Below are positions 7,012-13,880 of a DNA stretch of 13,976 nt, one piece after another (within the stretch, counting starts at the first letter, position 1; every line of letters starts with the position of its first letter). Origin of the DNA: JAWXBM01 sp034440115 (lineage in GTDB: Bacteria; Pseudomonadota; Gammaproteobacteria; Xanthomonadales; SZUA-36). Below the pieces are notes generated by a model that saw only the letters and a list, made by a program, of their open reading frames with translations, was not told where the DNA came from and did no database searches. The stretch spans positions 1 to 13,976 of the forward strand of contig JAWXBM010000097.1 in assembly GCA_034440115.1 (NCBI GenBank). The letters run 5' to 3'. A program made the position numbers and the translations under genes.

Positions 7012-8144
7012 GCTGATCGAGGCACCTGCATGTGCGGTGCCTGCATGTCCGGTACCTGCATGTACTGCCTGATGCAATCCAGAAAAGCCTGGTTTTCATG
7101 CTCTGCGCCCACGGTTACCCGCAAGCAATCGCCCGGCCCGGAAACGCCAGTGGGGCGCAGCAAAATGCCGCGTTCTTTCAGAAACCGTGAGGCGTCCAGA
7201 GCATTATGGCCGCCTTCTTCAGGAATCTGCATCAACAGAAAATTGGTCACACTGGCTGGCACGATAATTCCCAGCGCCAGCAATTGCTCGCGCATCGTTT
7301 CGCGCCAAAGGATGGTGTGCTCACGCACCCTATCGGCAAACTCCGTATCCTGCAGTGCTGCTGCTGCTGCAGCCTGCGCCGGCGCATTGGTGTTGAAGGG
7401 TGTACGAATGCGCTGAATGGCAGCAACCACATTCGATGAGGTATAGGCCCAACCAATGCGCGTGCCCGCCAGGCCATACAGCTTGGAAAAGGTACGGGTC
7501 ATGATGACGTTTTCTGAACTGCGTACCAACTTCATGCCGCTGTCAAAATCCGGCTCAACCACATAGTCCGCATAAGCACCATCCAACAGCAATAGCACGT
7601 TGGACGGTAAGCCCGCATGCAAGCGCCGAATCTCGCTGGCCGGGAGATAGGTGCCGGTGGGGTTATTGGGGTTGGCTATGGCGACAATGTGGGTTTTGTC
7701 CGTGATGCAGGCCAGAATATTGTCCACACTCTGATCCCAGCCTTGTTCTGCCGCCACCACAATGTTGGCGCCTTGTGCCAGAGCGTGGATGCGGGTCATC
7801 ACAAAACCGTTCTCACTGACCAGCACTTCATCACCGGGATCAACAAAGGCGCGAATGGTCAGCAGAATCAGTTCTTCGCTGCCATTGCCACAGACGATGC
7901 GTTCTTGCTCGATACCGAAACGTTCGGCGATCACCTGTCGCAGCGCGCTCTGGCCACCGTCCGGATAACGATGCAGCTGGCCGACGGCCTGCTGGAAAGC
8001 GGCCTGCGCACGCGGGCTGGGGCCAAAGGGCGATTCATTGGAAGAAAGCTTGATGGGCTCCGCGACACCAACGATGGCACTTTGTCCCTGCACATATGGT
8101 GGACAGCGGTCCAGCGCCTTGCGAGGTATGGGTTGGTTCAACAT
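7008..8144 (-). CDS. PLP-dependent class I/II aminotransferase, HisC-like
   Basis: 378-residue fold-type I aminotransferase of the histidinol-phosphate aminotransferase family. Seen: PPYVQG (15-20), LSSNESPFGPSP (33-44), GNGSEELI (87-94) at the PLP phosphate site, ANPNNPTGTY (157-166), DGAYADY (188-194), the PLP lysine at 221 in TRTFSKLYGLAGTRIGW, and Arg342 in CLRVTVG for the substrate carboxylate. No other histidine-biosynthesis gene is nearby, so it more likely transaminates the substrate of this pathway (aromatic, basic or similar side chain) to a 2-oxo acid. Start: ATG 8144 with GGAG 5 nt upstream. A GTG at 8150 overlaps that signal and was rejected. The C-terminus ends in three MQ-x-P-x pentapeptides (362-376), an odd tail encoded by a 15-bp tandem repeat. 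Confidence 0.92.
   Translation of the reverse strand: MLNQPIPRKALDRCPPYVQGQSAIVGVAEPIKLSSNESPFGPSPRAQAAFQQAVGQLHRYPDGGQSALRQVIAERFGIEQERIVCGNGSEELILLTIRAFVDPGDEVLVSENGFVMTRIHALAQGANIVVAAEQGWDQSVDNILACITDKTHIVAIANPNNPTGTYLPASEIRRLHAGLPSNVLLLLDGAYADYVVEPDFDSGMKLVRSSENVIMTRTFSKLYGLAGTRIGWAYTSSNVVAAIQRIRTPFNTNAPAQAAAAAALQDTEFADRVREHTILWRETMREQLLALGIIVPASVTNFLLMQIPEEGGHNALDASRFLKERGILLRPTGVSGPGDCLRVTVGAEHENQAFLDCIRQYMQVPDMQAPHMQVPRSA
7021..7065 (-). repeat. 15-bp tandem repeat, 3 copies, at the aminotransferase C-terminus
   Basis: Plus-strand units GGCACCTGCATGTGC (7021), GGTGCCTGCATGTCC (7036) and GGTACCTGCATGTAC (7051) differ at only a few positions. The period of 15 keeps frame and encodes MQVPD-MQAPH-MQVPR near the C-terminus. 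A fourth, decayed unit may follow at 7066-7080. The array lies just before the ATGA junction with the GST gene. Confidence 0.85.
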
Positions 8145-8193
8145 CAGCACTCCAGATCAAAATTCATTGGTGAAAGCAGGCCAGTCCCGTCGT

Positions 8194-9228
8194 TTAGCGG
8201 AAGGGCAGCGCAAACATCAGGCCGTCATCCTTCCACAATCGGTTGGGGCCACGTTCCAGCCCGATGGGCGAGAGGTTACGCTGCCACACATCAGCATAGC
8301 TGCCCACCAGGCGAATGATGTCGTAGGCCCAGTCATTAGACAGGCCCATCACCGCGCCGAACTCGCCGTAAACTCCCAGCAAGCGCTGCACTTCGCGATT
8401 GCCGGACTCTTGTCGCACCTGTTCCACATTGGCCTGGCTGATGCCATGCAGTTCAGCCAGCAAGCGCGCATTGAAAGACCACCAGACAATATCGCGCCAG
8501 CGCGAATCGTTCTGCCGTACCAGCGGCCCCTGCGGTTCGCTGGAAATGGTTTCGTCCAGAATCTGGTGCAGGCTGCGGTCATGCATACCCGCCGAGCGGG
8601 CAGCCAGAGCGGCGCGCTGCATGGTCAGGGCATCACAGCGGTCGGCCTGATAGGCTTCCAGCGCCTTGTCGGTGTCGGTGAAAGTAATCAGTTGGTAAGT
8701 CAGCCCGGCAGTTTCAAAGAAGTCGGCCAGGTTTTGCTCCAGCGTGGTGCCCTGGGCCACGCAGATGGTGGCACCGGCCAGATCGGTAACCTGCTGGACG
8801 TTTTTGTCCTTGCGCACCATAAAGCCCTGGCCGTCATAGAAATAAATGCCGGCATAATCCAGGCCCAATGAGGTATCGCGCAGATAAGACCAGGTTGCCC
8901 CGGCGGGAAACAGATCAATGGCGCCGGACTGCAGCAGGGTAAAACCCGTTTGCGGCGTGGCCAGCACGTACTCCACTTTCATCTCGCCGAACACCGCAGC
9001 GGCTATGGTTTTGCAATGATCCACTTCAAAACCGGCCCGCTCGCCCTGCGCATTCAGGTAGCTGAAGCCGACGCCGGATTCGGTAATACCGCATTTCAGA
9101 AAACCACGCGCCTTGACTTCATCCAGAGTGTCGGCCAACAGCTTAGCTGGTGCTGTTGCAACAGCCAACAGCGCCATTGCCATCAGGCACAGACGGGCCA
9201 GACTTGATCCTGCGATGGGTTTAGCCAA
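8194..9228 (-). CDS. aapJ: Periplasmic amino-acid-type ABC transporter binding protein, AapJ-like
   Basis: Solute-binding protein of the AapJ/BztA family, 344 residues. Signal peptide 1-32: Lys3 and Arg12 in the n-region, hydrophobic LMAMALLAVAT, probable cleavage after KLLA. Family marks: TLDEVKARGFLKCGI (34-48), GFEVDHCKTIAAAVFG (66-81), SGAIDLFPAGATWSYLRDTSLGL (101-123), YDGQGFMVRK (131-140), ATICVAQGTTLEQNLADFF (153-171), EPQGPLVRQND (231-241), NDWAYDIIRLVG (298-309) and RGPNRLW. Start: TTG 9228. No ATG or GTG lies between the upstream stop and the signal peptide, and AGGA stands 9 nt before the TTG. Arg117, which normally holds the ligand carboxylate, is kept. The family TTDxSGL loop reads TMQRAAL (202-208), so Gln204 replaces the Asp that normally binds the alpha-ammonium. 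Ligand specificity is therefore probably altered. Confidence 0.93.
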   Translation of the reverse strand: MAKPIAGSSLARLCLMAMALLAVATAPAKLLADTLDEVKARGFLKCGITESGVGFSYLNAQGERAGFEVDHCKTIAAAVFGEMKVEYVLATPQTGFTLLQSGAIDLFPAGATWSYLRDTSLGLDYAGIYFYDGQGFMVRKDKNVQQVTDLAGATICVAQGTTLEQNLADFFETAGLTYQLITFTDTDKALEAYQADRCDALTMQRAALAARSAGMHDRSLHQILDETISSEPQGPLVRQNDSRWRDIVWWSFNARLLAELHGISQANVEQVRQESGNREVQRLLGVYGEFGAVMGLSNDWAYDIIRLVGSYADVWQRNLSPIGLERGPNRLWKDDGLMFALPFR

Positions 9229-9272
9229 ATTCCTCGGTCCTTAGCAGTGCTGTTACTTTGCGAAGCGATCCC

Positions 9273-9353
9273 ATTCAGAGCTCATGCAAGTTCTGGTGCC
9301 AACTGACAGGCCTGATCATTCTGGCTGAATGACTGGCTATTCAAGCTCTGAAT
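9273..9353. repeat. 10-bp inverted repeat pair in the gap upstream of aapJ
   Basis: ATTCAGAGCT (9273-9282) and AGCTCTGAAT (9344-9353) are perfect inverted copies 61 bp apart. They lie in the 139-bp gap between FAD oxidoreductase B and the binding-protein gene. The right copy overlaps the hairpin at 9346-9362. They could be paired sites for a regulator or alternative RNA pairing arms. No strong promoter is visible; the best candidate is weak (TTGGCA, 17-nt spacer, TCTGAA on the minus strand). Confidence 0.45.
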
Positions 9354-9362
9354 TAATCAGAG
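9346..9362 (-). other. Small hairpin just after FAD oxidoreductase B
   Basis: Minus strand CTCTGA-TTAAT-TCAGAG: a 6-bp stem with a 5-nt loop, starting 5 nt after the TAA stop of copy B. No T-run follows, so it is a weak terminator at best. It could reduce read-through into the transporter genes or protect the upstream mRNA end. Confidence 0.4.
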
Positions 9363-9367
9363 ATTCC

Positions 9368-10930
9368 TTAGAAGTCATCCTCCAACAGACCAAAGTCCTT
9401 GAGCATCTCATGCGCTGTGATAACGCCCATGCCACTGATGCCGCCGCCAGGATGACAGGAGGGGCCAGCGAGGTACATTTTCTCCAGCGGACCACGATAC
9501 TGCGAGTATCCTGGAAATGGCCGGAAATAACCTAATTGGGCCATAGTGCGTTCGCCGCCCGATGGAACTCCGCCAACAAAACAGGGGTTATGTGCTTCCA
9601 TGTCTTCCGGTGAGTGCGAGAAGGTGGCGATGATATTGTCATCGGACATATTGGTAGTGTACTTGCGTAGCGTTTTAACCAACTCCTGCGAATAATCGCC
9701 CTTGATGTCAGCCCAACTGCCGCTGGCCAGCTTGCTGGGTACGAATGTATCGATCATGAAAGTGTGTTTGCCTGCCGGTGCACGGGTCGGATCGCGCAGG
9801 CTCCAGCAGTGGCCGTGTATCGGCGGCATGGTGGATGGTTTACCCACGCTCAGCTCAGCAAAATGGCGGTCAATATCGCTCATGCTGGTGATAGTGCGCT
9901 GGAACGGTGCCTTGCTGATATTGTCGCTACCAATGTATTGCGGCGCCTCATGCAGGGCGAAATGCACGCGAAAGGACGCCACGTCACCAAAGGTAAAGTT
10001 CTCCACCTGTTTGCGGAAACCTGCGTCCAGATGTTCCGCGTCCATCAGTTTGAGGAAGGTCTGTTGCGGTTCCAGTGCACTGACCACGCCACGGCTGGCG
10101 GTAATTTCTGTGCCGTCTTCGAGGCGAATGCCATTGGCAACCCCACCCTCGACCAGGATCTTCGCCACCGGGCTGTTGGTTAACACTTTACCGCCATTCG
10201 CATTGACATACGCGGCCAGGGCGTTGGGCAGTGCAATGCTGCCGCCTTTGGGAATGGCCTGGCCATAGACGTGAATGGCCGGAATCATGATGTAGAAAAT
10301 ATTACCGGCACCCTGTTGTGTCGGCTTGATGTTCGGCCCAAGCGCCCAACTGGTCAGAAAAGCCTGGATGTGCGGGTTTACAAAGTTTTCCAGCACAAAT
10401 GCGCGAGCACTGAGGCTGTAATTGCGCAACATCTTCAGACCTTCAGCACTTCTCTCCATTGCCGCAAGCATATAGCTGGGCGGATTGGGCGGCGTGAACA
10501 TGTTCTTGGTGAAGCCGTCTTTGATCTCTACAAAACCATCGTAAATTTCGCGGTAGCGGGCGGCATCTTGCTTGGAGTATTCGGCGATGCTGTCGCAGGT
10601 TTTGTCCAGATCGCGATAAACGATCACACCCGGGCCTTCCTCCATCGGATGGCCCATGACTTCATTTTCACCCCACAAATATTCAAGTCCATATTTTGCC
10701 AGCTCCGGCATCAGATCCTGAATATAAGGATTGGCATGGATCCACACATGGTTGGAGCCAAACAGGTCGTGACGGAATCCTGGCTCAGTCAGCTCAAGCG
10801 TTACCGCCCCGCCACCTACCCAATCGTTGCGTTCGGCCACCAGCGTGCGGATTCCAGCACGGCAAAGGACTGCAGCACAGGCCAGCGCGTTATGGCCACC
10901 GCCGGCAATGACAACGTCGTAATCAGACAT
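9368..10930 (-). CDS. Phytoene-dehydrogenase-like FAD oxidoreductase, copy B
   Basis: 520-residue flavoprotein of the same family as copy A (2275-3837). The N-terminal fold is YDVVIAGGGHNAL (GGGHNA 10-15: the third Gly of GxGxxG is Ala, unlike copy A), with the ribose-binding Glu at 33. The C-terminal FAD motif is SCHPGGGISGMG (Cys 492). Long blocks are nearly unchanged between copies, for example FYIMIPAIHVYGQAIPKGGS (212-231) against the same stretch with one change in copy A. The start ATG 10930 lies 11 nt after the ThDP enzyme stop, so the two genes are co-transcribed and probably functionally linked. No signal peptide. Likely oxidises a pathway intermediate using FAD; whether A and B act on the same substrate, successive intermediates, or as a heterodimer is unknown. 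Confidence 0.9.
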   Translation of the reverse strand: MSDYDVVIAGGGHNALACAAVLCRAGIRTLVAERNDWVGGGAVTLELTEPGFRHDLFGSNHVWIHANPYIQDLMPELAKYGLEYLWGENEVMGHPMEEGPGVIVYRDLDKTCDSIAEYSKQDAARYREIYDGFVEIKDGFTKNMFTPPNPPSYMLAAMERSAEGLKMLRNYSLSARAFVLENFVNPHIQAFLTSWALGPNIKPTQQGAGNIFYIMIPAIHVYGQAIPKGGSIALPNALAAYVNANGGKVLTNSPVAKILVEGGVANGIRLEDGTEITASRGVVSALEPQQTFLKLMDAEHLDAGFRKQVENFTFGDVASFRVHFALHEAPQYIGSDNISKAPFQRTITSMSDIDRHFAELSVGKPSTMPPIHGHCWSLRDPTRAPAGKHTFMIDTFVPSKLASGSWADIKGDYSQELVKTLRKYTTNMSDDNIIATFSHSPEDMEAHNPCFVGGVPSGGERTMAQLGYFRPFPGYSQYRGPLEKMYLAGPSCHPGGGISGMGVITAHEMLKDFGLLEDDF

Positions 10931-10941
10931 ACCAGGCCTAC

Positions 10942-12603
10942 CTATTCAGAAATCTGTGATTGAAGCATACGGTTGGAGCGGGTCTCGCCCAACAGCAGGT
11001 ATTTCCAAGGGAAGTCGGTTTCGCCCAGCGGCATTTCGATAACCACCGGGCCGTCTTGTTCAAAACCTAGTTGGATTTTTTCGGCCAGTTCTTCAACCGA
11101 GCGGGCGGTATAGCCCGTCGCACCAAAACTCTCGGCCATGGCGGCAAAATTCGGATTGGTCAAATCAGTACCAATCACGCGGCCACCAAAACGCTTGGTC
11201 TGCGCCCTGGCTACATTGGTAAAGGCCCCATCGCTGAAGACGATAATCACCATATTGAGCTGGTAACGGACTGCGGTGGCCAGTTCGCCGCAATGGAACA
11301 GGAACCCGCCATCACCGCTCAGAGCTATAACTTTTTTGTCGGGGTTGGCTATTTTCACGCCGATGGCGGTGGGCAAACCGTAACCGAGGTTACCGGCATA
11401 ACCACTGGTGATTAGCGTTCGTGGAGCATATACCGGATAACCATACCAGGAGGCATAGCCGACCTGAGTTATCTCGTCTACCAGAATGCCATCATCTGGA
11501 AGAGCTGCGCGGATCACCCCCAGTATCGACAACTGGGGCTGCACGTGGTCAGAGAACTCCTGGCGCATTTCCTGCTGGAAGGCTTCCATTTCCTGCTGGC
11601 GCGAGGCTCTCGGCGGCAGGTTTCGGGCAGTGAGATTGGCCAGCAAACTCGCCACCGAAGGTGCGGCATCACCGATGATGCCAACGTCAGGCTGCCCGAT
11701 TCGGTTGATTTCCGTGGGGTCGATATCGATGTGGATGGTTTTCAGGTTGACGTCCATACCCCAGTGCATGCGCGGATACTTGAAGCGCGTACCGATGGCG
11801 ATAGCCACATCCACCTTCGGCCACAAGCGATGACCGGCCGGAAAGGTATGTGCTAAATAGTGCCGGTCGCTGAGCACACCGCGCCCACCGCGTTGTGAAA
11901 CCACCGGAGCTTGCAGCAGTTCAGCTAACTGGCGGATCTCTTCGCGAGCATTGATCGCACCGGTACCCACCAGAATCATGGGGTGTTTGGCACTCGCCAG
12001 CAGCGCCGCCGCTGTCTCAATCAGATCCGGGTTTGCCACCACGGTTTCCGGGTGAGTGACGGGTTCCAGCATTTCTACTTCGGCTTCCTCGGACATGATG
12101 TCCAAGGCCATTTCCAGCGACACCGGCCGACGTCGTCCGGTAGTGAGCTGTCGAAACGCTTCGCGCACCGCGCCGGGAGCATGCGCCGGATGTTCCACCC
12201 GCGTAGCCCATTTGGTCATGCGCTGCAGGATGCCCAGCTGATCTGGCACGTCATGCAGATAGCCAATGCCCTTGCCAATGCCATGCGAAGGCACCTGTCC
12301 GGTCAGGCACAAAACCGGTTCATTACCTGCATAGGCGGTGGTCAGCGCTGCGCCCGAGTTAAGCACACCCGGCCCTGGAACCACTGTATACACGCCCACT
12401 TTGCCGGTGGAACGCGCATAGCCAAACGCCATATAGGCTGCACCTTGTTCGCTGCGGGTGGTGATCAGATTGATGTCATCCCCTTTAGCATACAAGGCAT
12501 CAAACAATTCATAGGTTTGGCCCCCGGGTATTCCAAATATCGTGTCCACGCCGTGATTCAACACGGAGTCCATCAGTGCCTTACCACCCTTCATTTTGAC
12601 CAT
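10942..12603 (-). CDS. Thiamine-diphosphate-dependent enzyme, acetolactate synthase/2-oxoacid decarboxylase superfamily
   Basis: 553-residue ThDP enzyme with the usual three domains: pyrimidine-binding (about 1-165; catalytic Glu52 in TTRSEQGAAYMAFGYAR), central (about 190-325; LVGTGAINA, HIDIDPTEINR) and diphosphate-binding (about 355-530; GYAGNLGYGLPTAIGVKIA, GDG at 430-432 in ALSGDGGFLFHCGELATA). The metal-binding motif ends in SDGAFTN (457-463) instead of the more usual NN or ND pair; Asp458 can still serve as ligand. No ilvN-type small subunit lies nearby and branched-chain synthesis genes are absent, so a catabolic 2-oxoacid decarboxylase or carboligase fits better than acetolactate synthase. 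It is the first gene of the minus-strand train; the start ATG 12603 has GAGGAG with a 9-nt spacer. Together with the aminotransferase and aldehyde dehydrogenase it would convert an amino acid to its one-carbon-shorter acid. Confidence 0.92.
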   Translation of the reverse strand: MVKMKGGKALMDSVLNHGVDTIFGIPGGQTYELFDALYAKGDDINLITTRSEQGAAYMAFGYARSTGKVGVYTVVPGPGVLNSGAALTTAYAGNEPVLCLTGQVPSHGIGKGIGYLHDVPDQLGILQRMTKWATRVEHPAHAPGAVREAFRQLTTGRRRPVSLEMALDIMSEEAEVEMLEPVTHPETVVANPDLIETAAALLASAKHPMILVGTGAINAREEIRQLAELLQAPVVSQRGGRGVLSDRHYLAHTFPAGHRLWPKVDVAIAIGTRFKYPRMHWGMDVNLKTIHIDIDPTEINRIGQPDVGIIGDAAPSVASLLANLTARNLPPRASRQQEMEAFQQEMRQEFSDHVQPQLSILGVIRAALPDDGILVDEITQVGYASWYGYPVYAPRTLITSGYAGNLGYGLPTAIGVKIANPDKKVIALSGDGGFLFHCGELATAVRYQLNMVIIVFSDGAFTNVARAQTKRFGGRVIGTDLTNPNFAAMAESFGATGYTARSVEELAEKIQLGFEQDGPVVIEMPLGETDFPWKYLLLGETRSNRMLQSQISE

Positions 12604-12632
12604 TTAGGAATTCTCCTCGTTCTGATGCGCGG

Positions 12633-12731
12633 TTTGCCTGCTTGCGCAGTCTGTTTGCCTGGTCAGTTTGCCCAGCTTGTTTGCCCAGCTTGTTTGCCCC
12701 GTTTGTTTGCCCCGTTTGTTTGCTTGGGCGG
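12633..12731. repeat. 13-bp tandem repeat array in the operon leader region
   Basis: Contiguous 13-bp units on the plus strand: TTTGCCTGGTCAG (12654), TTTGCCCAGCTTG (12667 and 12680, identical), TTTGCCCCGTTTG (12693 and 12706, identical) and a decayed TTTGCTTGGGCGG (12719). A 21-bp variant, TTTGCC then a diverged tail, begins at 12633. The paired identical copies show recent unit duplication. The period is not a multiple of three, so it is not a coding repeat. The array sits 30-128 bp upstream of the ThDP enzyme start, probably inside the transcribed leader. In that RNA, G-runs of 3-4 recur every 13 nt between A/C-rich spacers. Confidence 0.92.
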
Positions 12732-12784
12732 CGCAGATGATAAACTTGCCCCAGAAAACTGTATTGGCAAAACTTACTTGGCAG

Positions 12785-12813
12785 AAGTTAGTGAAGTTCG
12801 ATTGGCATGACAA
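12785..12813 (-). promoter_or_regulatory. Candidate promoter of the minus-strand operon
   Basis: Minus strand: -35 TTGTCA (12813-12808), 17-nt spacer, -10 TAACTT (12790-12785). The -35 matches 5 of 6 consensus bases; the -10 keeps the three most conserved (T1, A2, T6). The -35 lies inside the left arm of the dyad at 12807-12837, as expected where a LysR-type regulator contacts polymerase. Transcription would begin near 12778, giving a leader of about 175 nt that includes the 13-bp array. It is a prediction by eye. Confidence 0.4.
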
Positions 12814-12837
12814 ACGAAAGATATTGATGTTTGTCAT
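12807..12837. promoter_or_regulatory. Perfect 9-bp dyad, probable operator for the LysR regulator
   Basis: ATGACAAAC (12807-12815) and GTTTGTCAT (12829-12837) are perfect inverted copies with a 13-bp spacer, so equivalent points of the two half-sites are 22 bp apart, two helical turns. It lies in the divergent region between the regulator and its presumed target operon and overlaps the candidate -35. TTGGCA also recurs on the plus strand at 12764, 12778 and 12802 in the same region. The remaining intergenic DNA (12838-12912) shows no convincing promoter for the LysR gene. Confidence 0.6.
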
Positions 12838-12912
12838 TAGGCCCGGACACTCTTGCCTGCATCTTCGCCACTGATACCGCCTGGCTGGCGCGTCAATTGA
12901 ACAGGACCCTGA

Positions 12913-13848
12913 GTGCAAAACCCACCTTCATCGCGACGATTACCTCCATTGAATGCCGTAAGGGCATTTGAAGCTGCTGCACGGCATTGCAGCTTTACAC
13001 GTGCCGCAGATGAATTATTTGTGACACAAGGTGCTGTCAGCCATCAGGTCAAATTGCTCGAGGATTGGTTTGGGTTTTTGCTGTTTGACCGACACAAACG
13101 TGACCTGCAACTGACCCGCAAAGGCGAAGAGTATCTACCGGCTGTGCGAATAATGCTGAATAATTTGCATGTTGCCACCCGGTCACTGCTGGATGAAGAT
13201 GATGAGCGGATACTGGTTGTCTCAGTTGCAGAGTCGTTTGCTGTCAATTGGCTGATCAACCGGTTAGGCCGCTTTGCCAAACAATACCCGGGTATCGACG
13301 TACGCTTGGCCTCACAAAATCAGATTGATGATTTGGGTAATGTGATAGGCGAAGAAGGCCCCAACTGGGTTGACCTCAGAATCCGCTATGGCCGGGGCAA
13401 GTGGCCTGGCCTGCACGTTACCAAGCTGTTTGATGAAGAGGTATTTCCCGTTTGCAGCCCGACCCTGATTGACCCTGATAAGTCGTTGAACGAACTGGAG
13501 GATTTAGCTGAATATGTTCTGATTCACGATGATATGCAGATGTCTTGGGAATCCTGGGTAAGATCAGTGGGTTATTCCAAAGCGATCAGTACCAAAGGGC
13601 CAAAATTCAGTCACTCCCATATGGCCTTGCAAGCCTCCCTCAATGGCGAGGGCATTGTGCTTGGTCGCAGTGTGCTGACATTGGACTATTTGAAGTCCGG
13701 GCAATTAATTCGGCCTCTGAACATTTCTGTTCCCGCAGAACACTCATACTTTTTACTTTGCCAGGAGCGCATGATTGGTGATGCCAAGGTCAAGGCTTTC
13801 ACTGCATGGCTGCAAAAAGAAGCCAAAATTTTTAACGAAAAAAGTTAA
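12913..13848 (+). CDS. LysR-family transcriptional regulator, GcvA-like
   Basis: 311-residue LysR-type regulator. The N-terminal winged helix-turn-helix reads RRLPPLNAVRAFEAAARHCSF (8-28), then TRAADELFVTQGAVSHQVKLLE and LTRKGEEYLP. This is the GcvA-type form of the domain. The effector-binding domain (about 95-305) includes LVVSVAESFAVNWLINRLGRF, DLRIRYGRG and the C-terminal AFTAWLQKE. Start: GTG 12913, the first possible start after an in-frame TGA at 12910, with AGGA about 6 nt upstream. It is divergent from the catabolic/transport train, the classical layout in which a LysR protein activates the opposite operon in response to its substrate and represses its own gene. The effector is unknown, probably the imported compound or an intermediate. 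Confidence 0.94.
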   Translation: MQNPPSSRRLPPLNAVRAFEAAARHCSFTRAADELFVTQGAVSHQVKLLEDWFGFLLFDRHKRDLQLTRKGEEYLPAVRIMLNNLHVATRSLLDEDDERILVVSVAESFAVNWLINRLGRFAKQYPGIDVRLASQNQIDDLGNVIGEEGPNWVDLRIRYGRGKWPGLHVTKLFDEEVFPVCSPTLIDPDKSLNELEDLAEYVLIHDDMQMSWESWVRSVGYSKAISTKGPKFSHSHMALQASLNGEGIVLGRSVLTLDYLKSGQLIRPLNISVPAEHSYFLLCQERMIGDAKVKAFTAWLQKEAKIFNEKS

Positions 13849-13880
13849 TACATCAGGCTGCGCAGTGAACAATGAAATGC

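Noticed and set aside
7008..8144. Biosynthetic histidinol-phosphate aminotransferase
   Set aside because: Fold and motifs match the family, but there is no other histidine gene and the operon is built around uptake and breakdown; the symbol was therefore withheld.
10942..12603. Biosynthetic acetolactate synthase large subunit (ilvB/ilvI)
   Set aside because: No small regulatory subunit or branched-chain genes nearby; the context is catabolic and the metal motif is SDGAF rather than the usual NN form.
12633..12731. CRISPR-like array
   Set aside because: Units are 13 bp and contiguous, with no spacers and no cas genes.
11983..12810. 275-residue plus-strand frame, and similar long antisense frames at 5730-6356, 7617-8318, 8038-8871, 9702-10268 and 10271-10963
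   Set aside because: Each lies antisense to a confidently identified gene, lacks family motifs, and is explained by the codon bias of the opposite strand.
12604..12918. 104-residue minus-strand frame across the divergent control region
   Set aside because: It is made largely of the 13-bp repeat read in shifting frames, overlaps the LysR start and the promoter candidate, and resembles no protein.
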